From the NCBI GenBank assembly GCA_012103375.1, contig WLWX01000001.1:920501-984500 (forward strand): a DNA stretch of 64,000 nt. The letters are read 5' to 3'. This document shows, one piece after another, positions 1-8,502 of this stretch. Each line of letters opens with the position of its first letter. The first letter of the stretch is position 1. The DNA is from Paracoccaceae bacterium (GTDB lineage Bacteria > Pseudomonadota > Alphaproteobacteria > Rhodobacterales > Rhodobacteraceae). Position numbers and translations under genes: made by a program. A model generated the notes under the pieces. That model was not told where the DNA came from, ran no database searches, and saw only the letters and a program-made list of their open reading frames with translations.

Positions 1-46
1 GGCGGCGCGAGCGGACCAGGTTCGAGGGCTGAAATGTGCGCTTCAT
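1..46 (-). CDS. rpmH: 50S ribosomal protein L34, 5' end only
   Basis: The reverse strand from position 46 reads MKRTFQPSNLVRSRR and runs off the window edge. This is the highly conserved N-terminus of ribosomal protein L34, a small basic protein of the large ribosomal subunit. Only 15 residues are present, but the sequence is diagnostic. A GGAG stretch lies about nine bases before the ATG. In bacteria rpmH is usually followed by rnpA and yidC, which would lie outside the window to the left. It is divergent from the next gene. Confidence 0.93.
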   Translation of the reverse strand, partial: MKRTFQPSNLVRSRR

Positions 47-354
47 CGCATCGTCTCCGTACTATCGTCGGGGCCTCTGATCGCTCAGCGGCGCGCCGGA
101 CTTAATTCCAAGCCCGCTCTCTAGTGGTAGGCGCGGATGCTGTCAACGCGCCCGGCGCGGAATCGGCCACGTATTTCGCAAACCCGATTCCTGCAACAAA
201 TCGCGCCGCAATGTTTCAGGTTCCGGCGTTCCTGTCACAACAAACCGCTTTGCGGTCACCGCCGATCAACGCGGCGTGATCAGCCTATCGGTGGCGCAAG
301 TTTGACCGCATGTTCGCCCCAAGCTTACGAATGCGGAACCAGGGATCAAAGGCG
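47..354. other. intergenic region between divergent rpmH and TVP38 gene
   Basis: About 308 bases without a convincing gene. It must hold the rpmH promoter (leftward) and the promoter of the TVP38/flavoprotein pair (rightward), but I cannot point to a clear -35/-10 pair. Short open frames here have atypical composition and no recognisable protein. Confidence 0.5.
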
Positions 355-1089
355 ATGAGCGATATGACCGAAACCACATCCACCAACGGCTGGACCCGGC
401 GATTGCCGCTGATTGCCATCGCGATTGTCGCCGTAATTGGCGCCTTCACGCTGAGAGACTACCTGTCTTTCCAGACACTTGCGGATAACCGAGAGGCGCT
501 GATCGCGTTTCGCGACAATAACTATCTGATGACGGTGCTGGCCTTCATGGCCGCCTATATCGTGATCGTCGCCTTCTCGCTTCCCGGCGCAACCATCGCC
601 ACCCTTACCGGAGGGTTCCTGTTCGCCACCTTCCCCGGAGCGCTTTTCAATGTCGCCGCCGCCACCATCGGCGCGACCTGCATCTTTCAGGCCGCCCGCT
701 GGGGCTTCGGGGAACGCCTTGGCGCGAAACTCGAAGGGTCGGACGGGATCGTGAAATCGATCAAGGACGGCATTGACGAGAATCAGTGGTCGATGCTGTT
801 CCTGATCCGTCTGGTGCCCGCGGTGCCGTTCTTCATCGCAAATCTCGTGCCCTCGTTCCTCGAGGTGCCGCTGCGCCGCTTCGTGATTTCGACCTTCCTT
901 GGCATTATTCCGGGCGGCGTTGTCTATACCTCTGTCGGTGCCGGGCTGGGTGAGGTCTTTGCACGCGGCGAAACTCCGAACCTTGGCATTATCTTCGAAC
1001 CTCAGATTCTGTTCCCGATCCTGGGCCTGTCGGCACTTGCCGCCCTGCCGATCCTGCTGAAAGCCGTGCGCGGCAAGAAAGGCCTGTGA
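355..1089 (+). CDS. TVP38/TMEM64 family (VTT domain) membrane protein
   Basis: A 244-residue integral inner-membrane protein. An N-terminal hydrophobic helix (about residues 15-33) is followed by a VTT/SNARE-associated domain with several membrane segments. The typical half-buried features are present: FSLPGATIATLTGGFLF near residue 80 and RLVPAVPFFIANLVPSF near residue 160. The family is DedA-related and its transport role is poorly defined. I chose the ATG at 355 rather than the one at 310 because the family N-terminus fits it and the 15 extra residues look non-coding. The next gene follows with only 2 bases between stop and ATG, so the two are co-transcribed. TVP38 proteins are often paired or fused with mercuric-reductase-like flavoproteins, as here. 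Confidence 0.85.
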   Translation: MSDMTETTSTNGWTRRLPLIAIAIVAVIGAFTLRDYLSFQTLADNREALIAFRDNNYLMTVLAFMAAYIVIVAFSLPGATIATLTGGFLFATFPGALFNVAAATIGATCIFQAARWGFGERLGAKLEGSDGIVKSIKDGIDENQWSMLFLIRLVPAVPFFIANLVPSFLEVPLRRFVISTFLGIIPGGVVYTSVGAGLGEVFARGETPNLGIIFEPQILFPILGLSALAALPILLKAVRGKKGL

Positions 1090-1091
1090 CG

Positions 1092-2513
1092 ATGACCAAG
1101 ACGATCAAGACAGATATTTGCATCATTGGCGCAGGGTCGGGCGGCCTGTCCATCGCGGCCGGTGCGGTCCAGATGGGGGCCAAAGTGGTCCTGATCGAAG
1201 GCCACAAGATGGGTGGCGATTGCCTGAACTATGGCTGCGTTCCCTCCAAAGCGCTGATCGCGGCGGGCAAACACGCCCACGCCATGCAGACCGGCAAGCC
1301 CTTCGGCGTGACCCCCGTGATGCCCGAAGTCAGCTATGCCGCCGCCAAGGACCATGTCCACCGCGTGATCGAAACCATCGCCCCGGTCGACAGCCAGGAA
1401 CGGTTCGAAGGGCTTGGCGTCCACGTCATCCGCGAATACGGGGCGTTCATCTCGCCCACGCAGGTCCAGGCAGGATCAAACGTGATCGAGGCGCGCCGCT
1501 TCGTCATCGCCACCGGATCCGGCCCCTTCGTGCCGCCAATTCCGGGGATCGAGGCCACGCCGCATTACACCAATGAGAACATATTCGACCTGAAGGAACG
1601 CCCCGAGCATCTGCTGATCATCGGCGGCGGCCCCATCGGTATCGAAATGGCGCAGGCGCATCTGCGCCTAGGCAGCAAGGTCACGGTGATCGAGGGTCTG
1701 AAGGCCATGGGCAAGGATGACCAGGAACTGGCCGCGATCATCCTGGACAAGATGCGCGCCGAAGGGATGGAGATCCACGAGGGCCAGCAGGCCGCCAAAG
1801 TCAGCGGGACCGAGGGCGACATCACTGTCGAAACCAAGGATGGCACGATCTTCAAGGGCTCTCATCTGTTGATGGCGGTGGGCCGCAAAGTGAACCTCGA
1901 CAAGCTGGATCTCGGCAAAGCGAACGTCGACCACGACCGGGCGGTGAAGGTTGATGCCTCGCTGCGCTCGGTCTCCAATCGCAAGGTCTATGCCGTTGGC
2001 GACGCGGCGGGCGGGCTGCAATTCACCCATGTCGCAGGGTATCACGCAGGTATCGTCATCCGTTCGGCCCTGTTCGGGTTGCCCAGCAAGCAGCGCACCG
2101 ACCACATCCCATGGGTCACCTACACCGACCCCGAACTCGCCCAGATCGGCCTGACCGAAGCCGAGGCACAAGACCAACACGGCAACATGTTGGAGGTCGT
2201 CCGCTTCCCCTATGACGAAAACGACCGCGCCATTGCCGAAGGCAAAACCACCGGGCTGATCAAGGTGATGGTCGTCAAAGGCCGCCCCGTCGGTGCCTCG
2301 ATTGCCGGGGCGCAGGCGGGCGAATTGATCGGCGTCTGGGCACTGGCGATTGCCAACAAAATGAAGATGAGCCAGGTCGCCGCGATGGTCGCCCCCTATC
2401 CCACATTGGGAGAGATCAACAAGCGCGCGGCAGGGGCCTATTTCTCACCCCGGCTGTTCGACAATCCCAAAGTGAAATGGGTCGTTCGGACCGTGCAAAA
2501 ATTCCTGCCATAG
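1092..2513 (+). CDS. pyridine nucleotide-disulfide oxidoreductase (mercuric reductase-like)
   Basis: A 473-residue class I flavoprotein disulfide reductase. The FAD-binding GAGSGG is at residues 13-18, the redox-active pair CLNYGC at C44 and C49, the NAD(P) Rossmann motif GGGPIGIE is mid-protein, and the second FAD motif YAVGDAAG lies near residue 303. The C-terminal dimerisation domain has APYPTLGE where lipoamide dehydrogenases have the catalytic His-Glu pair. The His is therefore missing and the protein is probably not the pyruvate dehydrogenase E3. There is no N-terminal heavy-metal domain and no MerA C-terminal Cys pair. A GTG at 1086 overlapping the previous stop is an alternative start, but an AAAGG at 1078-1082 is better spaced for the ATG at 1092. 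The substrate is unknown. Confidence 0.85.
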   Translation: MTKTIKTDICIIGAGSGGLSIAAGAVQMGAKVVLIEGHKMGGDCLNYGCVPSKALIAAGKHAHAMQTGKPFGVTPVMPEVSYAAAKDHVHRVIETIAPVDSQERFEGLGVHVIREYGAFISPTQVQAGSNVIEARRFVIATGSGPFVPPIPGIEATPHYTNENIFDLKERPEHLLIIGGGPIGIEMAQAHLRLGSKVTVIEGLKAMGKDDQELAAIILDKMRAEGMEIHEGQQAAKVSGTEGDITVETKDGTIFKGSHLLMAVGRKVNLDKLDLGKANVDHDRAVKVDASLRSVSNRKVYAVGDAAGGLQFTHVAGYHAGIVIRSALFGLPSKQRTDHIPWVTYTDPELAQIGLTEAEAQDQHGNMLEVVRFPYDENDRAIAEGKTTGLIKVMVVKGRPVGASIAGAQAGELIGVWALAIANKMKMSQVAAMVAPYPTLGEINKRAAGAYFSPRLFDNPKVKWVVRTVQKFLP

Positions 2514-2528
2514 CCTATATCAGGGGCC

Positions 2529-3932
2529 ATGATGCTGAACTCGCTCTCTGGTCGCTTCCTGATCCTGACCACGGTCTTCGTAATGCTGGCCGAGGTGCTG
2601 ATCTTCGTGCCCTCGGTCGCGCGCTTTCGCGAAGACTATCTGCTGTTGCGGCTGGAACGGGCGCAGATCGCCTCACTCGCGCTGCTGGCCAACGACATGA
2701 TCGAGGAAAAGCTGGAGGCCGAGTTGCTGCAGAATGCCGGGGTCTACAACGTCGTTCTGCGTCGCGACGAGGTGCGCCAGCTGATGCTGTCCTCGGACAT
2801 CCCGTCGCCGGTGATGGCGACCTATGATCTGCGCGACCCTGGTGCCTGGACGCTGATTCGCGACGCGATTGTCTGCCTGATGTCGCCGGGGGATCGGGTG
2901 ATCCGCGTCGTCGGTAGCCCGGTACAGGACGCCGGGCAGTTGATCGAGGTCACCATGGCCAACGGCCCGATGCGGACCGCGATCATCGACTATGGCATCA
3001 ACATCCTGCTGCTGTCGGCGGTGATCTCGATCATCACGGCGCTGCTGCTGTTCCTGGCCGTGCGCTGGTTTCTGGTCAAACCGATCAAGGGCGTGGTCGA
3101 CGCGATGTCATCCTATGCCTCTGCACCGGAAGACGCGCGCCGCATCATCCAGCCGTCGGCAGGCGTGCGCGAATTGCTGGATGCGGAAACCGCGCTGCAA
3201 TCCATGCAGACGCAACTGACCGGGGCGCTTAAGCAGAAGGAACGCCTCGCCTCACTCGGGTCCGCCGTTGCGAAGGTCAGCCATGATCTGCGCAACATCC
3301 TGACCACGGCGCAGCTGTTTGCCGACCGGATGGAGCTGTCGCAGGATCCGGCGGTGGCCAAGACGGTCCCGAAGCTGCTCGGCTCGATCAGTCGGGCGGT
3401 GAACCTGTGTGAAAGCACGCTGGCCTTCGGGCGCGCCGAAGAACCCGCGCCGCGCCTGGATATCGTGCCGGTCGATACCATCGTGTCGGATGTGTTCGAC
3501 AGCGAACGCCTGTCGGCCCGCGACGCCGAGGTCACCTTCTGCCACGACCTGCCTGCGGGCATGAGCGTACGCGCCGATGGCGAACAGCTGTACCGTGTCA
3601 TCTCGAACCTGGTGCGCAACGCCCGTCAGGCCATCGTCGCCGGTGGCCGCCCCGGAGAGATCAGCGTCGTCGGCGCAGAATCCGAAACCGAATGGACCGT
3701 GACCGTTGCCGACACCGGCCCCGGCCTGCCCCCCAAGGCGCAGGAGCATCTGTTCACGGCGTTTCAGGGCAACGCCCGCAAAGGCGGTAGCGGCCTTGGT
3801 CTGGCCATCGCCGCCGAACTGATCCGCGGCCACGGCGGCGCACTTGAATTGGAACGCACCGGCCCCGACGGCACGGTCTTCCGCATTCGCCTGCCCAAGT
3901 CGGTGGTCATGCTGGACGCCGCGGCCGAGTGA
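2529..3932 (+). CDS. membrane sensor histidine kinase
   Basis: A 467-residue two-component kinase. One membrane helix is at about residues 9-30, a periplasmic sensor region follows to about 150, and a second helix spans about 155-180. The kinase core carries the H-box VSHDLRN (His252, the phosphorylation site), the N-box NLVRNARQAI, the G1 box DTGPGLP and the G2 box GGSGLGLAI near the C-terminus. The linker after the second helix is HAMP-like. No response regulator gene is adjacent, so this is an orphan kinase. It starts 15 bases after the flavoprotein and is probably in the same transcript. The signal sensed is unknown. Confidence 0.88.
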   Translation: MMLNSLSGRFLILTTVFVMLAEVLIFVPSVARFREDYLLLRLERAQIASLALLANDMIEEKLEAELLQNAGVYNVVLRRDEVRQLMLSSDIPSPVMATYDLRDPGAWTLIRDAIVCLMSPGDRVIRVVGSPVQDAGQLIEVTMANGPMRTAIIDYGINILLLSAVISIITALLLFLAVRWFLVKPIKGVVDAMSSYASAPEDARRIIQPSAGVRELLDAETALQSMQTQLTGALKQKERLASLGSAVAKVSHDLRNILTTAQLFADRMELSQDPAVAKTVPKLLGSISRAVNLCESTLAFGRAEEPAPRLDIVPVDTIVSDVFDSERLSARDAEVTFCHDLPAGMSVRADGEQLYRVISNLVRNARQAIVAGGRPGEISVVGAESETEWTVTVADTGPGLPPKAQEHLFTAFQGNARKGGSGLGLAIAAELIRGHGGALELERTGPDGTVFRIRLPKSVVMLDAAAE

Positions 3933-3992
3933 TTTTGCACCCAAATCGGCCTTGCAACCGCGCCGCACCATCGCTAGATCAACCCCACTCGC

Positions 3993-4069
3993 GCGCTGGT
4001 AGCTCAGTTGGATAGAGTACTTGACTACGAATCAAGGGGTCGGGGGTTCGAATCCTCCCCAGCGCGCCA
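3993..4069 (+). tRNA. tRNA-Arg (anticodon ACG)
   Basis: A full cloverleaf of 77 bases folds. The acceptor stem is GCGCTGG with CCAGCGC, the D arm contains AGCTCAGTTGGATAGAGT, the anticodon stem is CTTGA/TCAAG around loop CTACGAA, and the T arm is GGGGG-TTCGAAT-CCTCC. A G discriminator and an encoded CCA follow. Loop positions 34-36 are ACG, so it reads CGN arginine codons after A34 deamination. Confidence 0.96.
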
Positions 4070-4221
4070 TTCAATTCCACTAAGATGCTGTTATTTATAC
4101 ATATTTCCAGAAAATGTCTGCCTTCTTCCCCCAAAAATTCCCCCAGAGCAGGTCCAGAATTGAGAAACTGCAAAATCGTCGTAGATCGATCCGCTTTCGA
4201 TATAAGGGTCATGAGTCGGCT

Positions 4222-5756
4222 AATTTTGTTGAAAAACTCCTGCTTGATCGAGGGCTATGGCGCTGATTCAATCCTCTCAACAAGCGGGAGGATCAGCCAT
4301 GATGGGACCGAGGCAGGAAGCACAGGCGGCGCTGTTCTATGAGTTCTCGCTGGAAGACCATGTCCCGCAAGATCACCTGCTGCGATCGATTGATCGTTTC
4401 GTCGATCTGAGCAGCATCCGCGCCCATCTTGCCGATTTCTACAGCCACACCGGTCGTCCTTCGATCGATCCTGAACTGCTGATCCGGATGCTGATCGTCG
4501 GTTACTGCTTCGGCATCCGGTCCGAGCGGCGGCTCTGTGAAGAGGTACACTTGAACCTCGCGTACAGGTGGTTTTGTCGGCTCGACCTGGCCGATCGGGT
4601 GCCGGATCACTCGACCTTTTCAAAGAACCGGCATGGTCGGTTCCGCGAGAGTGAGCTGCTGCGCCATCTCTTCGAGACCACGGTCGCGCGATGCATCGCC
4701 GAAGGTCTCGTCAGCGGTCAGCGCCTGGCCGTCGATGCCAGCTTGATCGAGGCGGATGCCAACAAGCAGTACTCTGCGCCAAAGGAAGAATGGGACATTG
4801 CGCGGATCGATGCAGACGCTGCACCCCGCGCGGTCCGCGAGTATCTCGACACTCTGGATGAGGCCGCATTCGGAGCAGCGACACCGGTCGAGCCAAAGTT
4901 CACGTCCTATTCCGACCCAGCCAGCCAGTGGACGGCGGCGCGTAAGGGTCCCGCATTTTTTGCCTACTCCGACAACTATCTCATCGATACCGATCATGGT
5001 GTCATCGTCGACGTGGAAGCGACACGGTCGATCCGTCAAGCCGAGGTGGGGTCAACCAAGACGATGCTGAAGCGGGCCAAAGAGCGCTTCGATCTTCATC
5101 CCGAACGGCTGATCGCCGACACCGCCTACGGATCGGGACCCATGCTCGGATGGCTGGTGGGTGAAAAGATCGCACCGCACATCCCGGTCTTCGACAAAGC
5201 CGGGCGCACCGATGGCACCTGGTCCCGAGCTGACTTCGAATGGGATGCCGAGAACAATCAATACATCTGCCCGGAAGGCGAGGCTCTGAAGCAGTTCCGC
5301 CGAAACTACTCCGACCCCAATCGCGGCCCAACCGGCAAGGGCGTGGCCAAGTACCAAGCGCTGAAGCACACCTGCCAATCCTGTCCTTCCAAGCCGAAGT
5401 GCTGCCCGAATGCCGACGCCCGTAAGATCACCCGTGAGGAACATGAGGACGCTCGCGACATCGCCCGCGCAATCGCCAAAACGCCGCAATACAAGATCTC
5501 GGTGAAGCTCCGGAAGAAGGTCGAAATGCTCTTTGCCCACCTCAAGCGCATTCTCGGCCTGGGACGGCTCCGATTACGTGGACCATGCGGCGCAAATGAC
5601 GAATTCCTGCTCGCCGCCACTGCCCAAAACCTTCGCAAACTGGCAAAGATCTTTCCTGCACCGCAGCAAACGCGCAAAGCCTGATCAGAAAGGCGCTCGC
5701 GCTATGTTCAAATCGCTACTTTCTGCGCCCGCAACACGTTGTTTTTCCACAGAATC
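4222..5756 (+). mobile_element. IS1182-family insertion sequence, copy A (1535 bp)
   Basis: The element is bounded by imperfect inverted repeats: left AATTTTGTTGAAAAACTCC, right (reversed) GATTCTGTGGAAAAACAAC. Two more copies of identical length are at 28091-29625 and 29851-31385, and an inverted remnant is at 34228-34780. The 4-base flanks are GGCT on the left and GGCC on the right, which do not match, so one flank may have changed or the copy may have recombined. It sits between tRNA-Arg and the DUF1285 gene and breaks no obvious gene. Confidence 0.93.
4299..5684 (+). CDS. IS1182-family transposase (DDE), copy A
   Basis: A 461-residue transposase with an N-terminal DUF772-type domain (HLLRSIDRFVDL, GRPSIDPELLIRMLIVGY, then SERRLCEEVHLNLAYRWF) followed by a DDE/Transposase_11 core. 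The first acidic residue is probably in LAVDASLIEADANK. Another is in LIADTAYGS, and the C-terminal KKVEMLFAHLKRILGL supplies the Glu. A cysteine cluster (CQSCPSKPKCCP) near residue 375 is typical of this family. The ATG at 4299 is preceded by GGGAGGA, a strong ribosome site, so I prefer it over the in-frame start at 4257. The product is intact and presumably active, since near-identical copies lie in the same window. Confidence 0.93.
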   Translation: MMGPRQEAQAALFYEFSLEDHVPQDHLLRSIDRFVDLSSIRAHLADFYSHTGRPSIDPELLIRMLIVGYCFGIRSERRLCEEVHLNLAYRWFCRLDLADRVPDHSTFSKNRHGRFRESELLRHLFETTVARCIAEGLVSGQRLAVDASLIEADANKQYSAPKEEWDIARIDADAAPRAVREYLDTLDEAAFGAATPVEPKFTSYSDPASQWTAARKGPAFFAYSDNYLIDTDHGVIVDVEATRSIRQAEVGSTKTMLKRAKERFDLHPERLIADTAYGSGPMLGWLVGEKIAPHIPVFDKAGRTDGTWSRADFEWDAENNQYICPEGEALKQFRRNYSDPNRGPTGKGVAKYQALKHTCQSCPSKPKCCPNADARKITREEHEDARDIARAIAKTPQYKISVKLRKKVEMLFAHLKRILGLGRLRLRGPCGANDEFLLAATAQNLRKLAKIFPAPQQTRKA

Positions 5757-5790
5757 GGCCAAAAGCTTCCGATTGGCGCCACCCGTCGCC

Positions 5791-6366
5791 TCAAACCAAT
5801 TCGTCCGACGGTATCACGGGAAAGAACGCCCCGCTGGACCGCAACCCGAACCAGCGCGCGCCTTCATGGTCTGCATGCTCTCCAATCTCGACCAGCCGAT
5901 AGAAGCTCTTGCGATCAATCAGCGCCTCCAGCCCGGCGCGGATGTGGACGTAGGGGGCAGGCTCTCCCGTTTCTGGGTCACGCACCACGCGGATCGGGTT
6001 CTCCGGCCCGGCGACCGCGTAATCCCCGACATTGGTTTCGAATACCAGATCGTCGCCACGCCGTTCAAAATCCACCGCCACGAAGGGTGCGTCGTCGACG
6101 GTGATTCCGACCTTTTCGACCGGAGTGACCAGGTAATATTTGCCGCCCTCCAACTTCAGGATGGTCGAGAACAGCCGCACCAGTTCCGCCCGCCCGATCG
6201 GCGTACCGAGGTAGAACCACGTCCCGTCACGCGCAATTCGCATGTCCAGGTCGCCGCAAAAATCAGGGTTCCACAGATGCACTGGCGGTAATCCGCGCGT
6301 TCCGGCGGCCCTGGCAGCGTCGGCCAACCCCTCTGCGCTTGGCGTTACACCCTTTTGTGATGCCAT
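5791..6366 (-). CDS. DUF1285 domain-containing protein
   Basis: About 191 residues, cytoplasmic, with no signal peptide or membrane segment. The core LPPVHLWNPDFCGDLDMRIA, then GTWFYLGTPIGR and KYYLVTPVEKVGI, matches the DUF1285 family, which is widespread in alphaproteobacteria and of unknown function. The ATG at 6366 (MASQKG) has AGGCGGTGA just upstream. An in-frame ATG at 6390 would add eight residues. It is divergent from moxR, with a short shared promoter region (6391-6457). IS1182 copy A ends 34 bases past its stop codon and leaves the gene intact. Confidence 0.85.
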   Translation of the reverse strand: MASQKGVTPSAEGLADAARAAGTRGLPPVHLWNPDFCGDLDMRIARDGTWFYLGTPIGRAELVRLFSTILKLEGGKYYLVTPVEKVGITVDDAPFVAVDFERRGDDLVFETNVGDYAVAGPENPIRVVRDPETGEPAPYVHIRAGLEALIDRKSFYRLVEIGEHADHEGARWFGLRSSGAFFPVIPSDELV

Positions 6367-6457
6367 TTCACCGCCTTTTTCTTTTGCCATTTGTGCAGCG
6401 CCTTAAGTTCCAGTCTAATGTCGCCCAACCAAGTATAGTCACCCGCGGAGAGATGTC

Positions 6458-7477
6458 ATGGTCGAGAGCCCCGAAAACACTGCCGAACTGGTCCAGGAAA
6501 TCGAAGCGCTTGGTGACAAGCTGGCGGCGGCCCGTGCTTCGGTCGCGCGGCGGTTCATCGGGCAGGACCGGGTGGTTGATCTGGTGTTGTCGACCTTGTT
6601 GTGCGGCGGTCACGGGCTGCTGATCGGCCTGCCGGGCCTGGGCAAGACGCGGCTGGTGGAAACGCTCAGCACGGTCATGGGCCTTAACGGGGCGCGGGTG
6701 CAGTTCACGCCGGATCTGATGCCGGCGGATATTCTTGGGTCGGAAGTTCTGGAAACCGGCGACGACGGCAGCCGGGCGTTCCGCTTCATCGAGGGCCCGG
6801 TGTTCTGCCAGCTTCTGATGGCGGATGAGATTAACCGCGCCAGCCCCCGCACCCAGTCCGCCCTGTTGCAGGCGATGCAGGAACGCAGCGTGACCATCGC
6901 CGGTCAGCCGCACCCGCTGCCCGCGCCGTTTCATGTGCTGGCCACCCAGAACCCGATCGAACAGGAAGGCACCTATCCGCTGCCTGAGGCGCAGTTGGAC
7001 CGCTTCCTCGTTCAGATCGACGTGCCGTACCCTGCGCGCGACGCGGAACGTGACATCCTGATGGCCACCACCGGCACGGATGAGGCGCAGTCAGACCAGG
7101 TCTTCGACACCGCATCCCTGATGGCCGCGCAGACTCTGGTGCGCCGGATGCCGGTGGGTGAGGCGGTGGTGGAAACCATCCTCGACCTGGTGCGCGCTTG
7201 CCGCCCCGAAGAACCCGACGCGCCCGAGGTTGTGCGCGACGGCGTCGGCTGGGGCCCGGGGCCCCGCGCTGCGCAGGCGCTGATGCTGACCGTGCGCGCC
7301 CGCGCCTTGCTGGACGGGCGGCTGGTGCCCTCTGCCGATGACGTGGCCGCAATGGCCGCGCCGGTCCTGTCCCACCGGATGGCCCTGACCTTCGCGGCGC
7401 GTGCGCGCGGTCAGGAATTGTCCCATGTTATCGGTGAGGTGACTGAACGCGCCACCAAGGTCGAGGTGGCCGCGTGA
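6458..7477 (+). CDS. moxR: MoxR family AAA+ ATPase
   Basis: A 339-residue MoxR-type AAA+ ATPase. Walker A GLPGLGKT is at residues 57-64, Walker B LLMADEINR at about 119-127, sensor 1 is in LATQNPIEQEG, and the conserved EGTYPLPEAQLDRF follows. MoxR proteins act as chaperones that help assemble or activate protein complexes, often on partner VWA or DUF58 proteins. The neighbours are exactly such partners (DUF58, BatA-like/DUF4159 and a membrane protein) on the same strand. The ATG follows GGAGAGATGTC, a reasonable ribosome site. Confidence 0.95.
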   Translation: MVESPENTAELVQEIEALGDKLAAARASVARRFIGQDRVVDLVLSTLLCGGHGLLIGLPGLGKTRLVETLSTVMGLNGARVQFTPDLMPADILGSEVLETGDDGSRAFRFIEGPVFCQLLMADEINRASPRTQSALLQAMQERSVTIAGQPHPLPAPFHVLATQNPIEQEGTYPLPEAQLDRFLVQIDVPYPARDAERDILMATTGTDEAQSDQVFDTASLMAAQTLVRRMPVGEAVVETILDLVRACRPEEPDAPEVVRDGVGWGPGPRAAQALMLTVRARALLDGRLVPSADDVAAMAAPVLSHRMALTFAARARGQELSHVIGEVTERATKVEVAA

Positions 7478-7493
7478 GGCAGGCGTCGGAAAT

Positions 7494-7558
7494 GAGTATT
7501 TGTGAAAAAGAGACAGGGCAAAGTCTTGCGCCCCTCTGTCTTCTTTTTGCAAATACTT
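7494..7558. repeat. inverted pair of a dispersed short repeat (AGTATTTG...GACAGG)
   Basis: GAGTATTTGTGAAAAAGAGA at 7494-7513 is mirrored by TCTTCTTTTTGCAAATACTT ending at 7558. Together they can form a long imperfect hairpin with a loop of about 16 bases between moxR and the DUF58 gene. Close relatives of the same sequence occur singly at 19709-19733 and 23819-23843. Confidence 0.75.
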
Positions 7559-7595
7559 ATTGTACCAAACCAGCGACCGGACGGAAGGCTCTGGG

Positions 7596-8471
7596 ATGAG
7601 CGCTGTCGCCGACCTGCGCAGCCGGGCCGAGGCGCTGGCCGGGCCTCTGCCTCCGCTGCTGGCGGCGGCGGAACATCTGGCATCGGGCCTGTTGTTGGGC
7701 GAACACGGACGGCGGCGCGCAGGCATGGGCGACGAATTTTGGCAATTCCGCCCGGCCCAGCCGGGGGATGAGGCGCGCAGCATCGACTGGCGACGCTCGG
7801 CCCGGTCGGACGCGCATTTCGTGCGCGAAAAGGAATGGCAGGCGGCGCAGTCCGTGCTGTTCTGGGTCGATGGGTCCGCCTCGATGCGGTTCGCCTCGGA
7901 CAATGACCTGCCGGAAAAGGCGGATCGGGCGCGGCTTCTGGCGCTGGCATTGGCTGTGCTGCTGGTGCGCGGGGGGGAACGAATCGGCCTGACCGCGATG
8001 AACACGCCGCCGCGCAGTGGCGAGGTACAGTTATTGCGCGTCGCGACCGCGCTGGCCGAAGACGAGGACGCCGCCGATTATGGCGCGCCGAATGTGCGCG
8101 GCATGCTGCCCCACAGCCGCGCGGTGTTCCTGTCGGATTTCATGGGCGACCTGGCCCCGGTCGAAGCGGCCCTGACCCGCGCGGCGGATCGCGGCGTGCA
8201 CGGCGCGCTGGTACAGGTGCTGGACCCGGTTGAGGAAGCGTTTCCGTTTGATGGTCGCACGATCTTCGAAAGCGTCGGTGGCAGCCTCAGCCACGAAACG
8301 CAAAAGGCGGGCGACCTGCGCAGTCGCTATCTGGACCGGCTTGCGGCGCGTAAGGCAGCGCTGCGCGATCTGGCCCGTGCGACGGGCTGGCAGTATCATT
8401 GCCACCTGACAGACAGCAGCGCGAACGCGGCGTTGCTGTGGCTGTTCCACGCGACGGAGCGCAGGGCATGA
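7596..8471 (+). CDS. DUF58 domain-containing protein
   Basis: A 291-residue cytoplasmic protein with the signature of DUF58: GDEFWQFRPAQPGDEARSID, then WRRSAR and a VWA-like fold with WVDGSASMRF. DUF58 proteins are the usual partners of MoxR ATPases, and their VWA-like domain probably binds metal and client proteins. It starts at the ATG after GGAAGG, 118 bases after moxR and across the hairpin repeat. The next gene begins 31 bases after its stop, so the operon continues. Confidence 0.9.
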   Translation: MSAVADLRSRAEALAGPLPPLLAAAEHLASGLLLGEHGRRRAGMGDEFWQFRPAQPGDEARSIDWRRSARSDAHFVREKEWQAAQSVLFWVDGSASMRFASDNDLPEKADRARLLALALAVLLVRGGERIGLTAMNTPPRSGEVQLLRVATALAEDEDAADYGAPNVRGMLPHSRAVFLSDFMGDLAPVEAALTRAADRGVHGALVQVLDPVEEAFPFDGRTIFESVGGSLSHETQKAGDLRSRYLDRLAARKAALRDLARATGWQYHCHLTDSSANAALLWLFHATERRA

Positions 8472-8502
8472 TTGGATCGCTCCTGATATTCGATGGCTTG
8501 TC

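Noticed and set aside
137..358. 73-residue open frame overlapping the TVP38 start
   Set aside because: Arg/Cys-rich shadow composition, no family resemblance, and it overlaps a well-supported gene.
1092..2513. Calling the flavoprotein dihydrolipoamide dehydrogenase (lpd)
   Set aside because: The catalytic His of the His-Glu pair is replaced (APYPTLGE) and no 2-oxoacid dehydrogenase genes are near.
3993..4221. tRNA-Arg as the attachment site of a genomic island
   Set aside because: No second copy of the tRNA 3' end and no integrase gene was seen nearby. The adjacent IS1182 does not use tRNA genes in a site-specific manner.
7494..7558. Hairpin pair as a CRISPR repeat
   Set aside because: Only two inverted arms, with no regular array or spacers, and no cas genes in the window.
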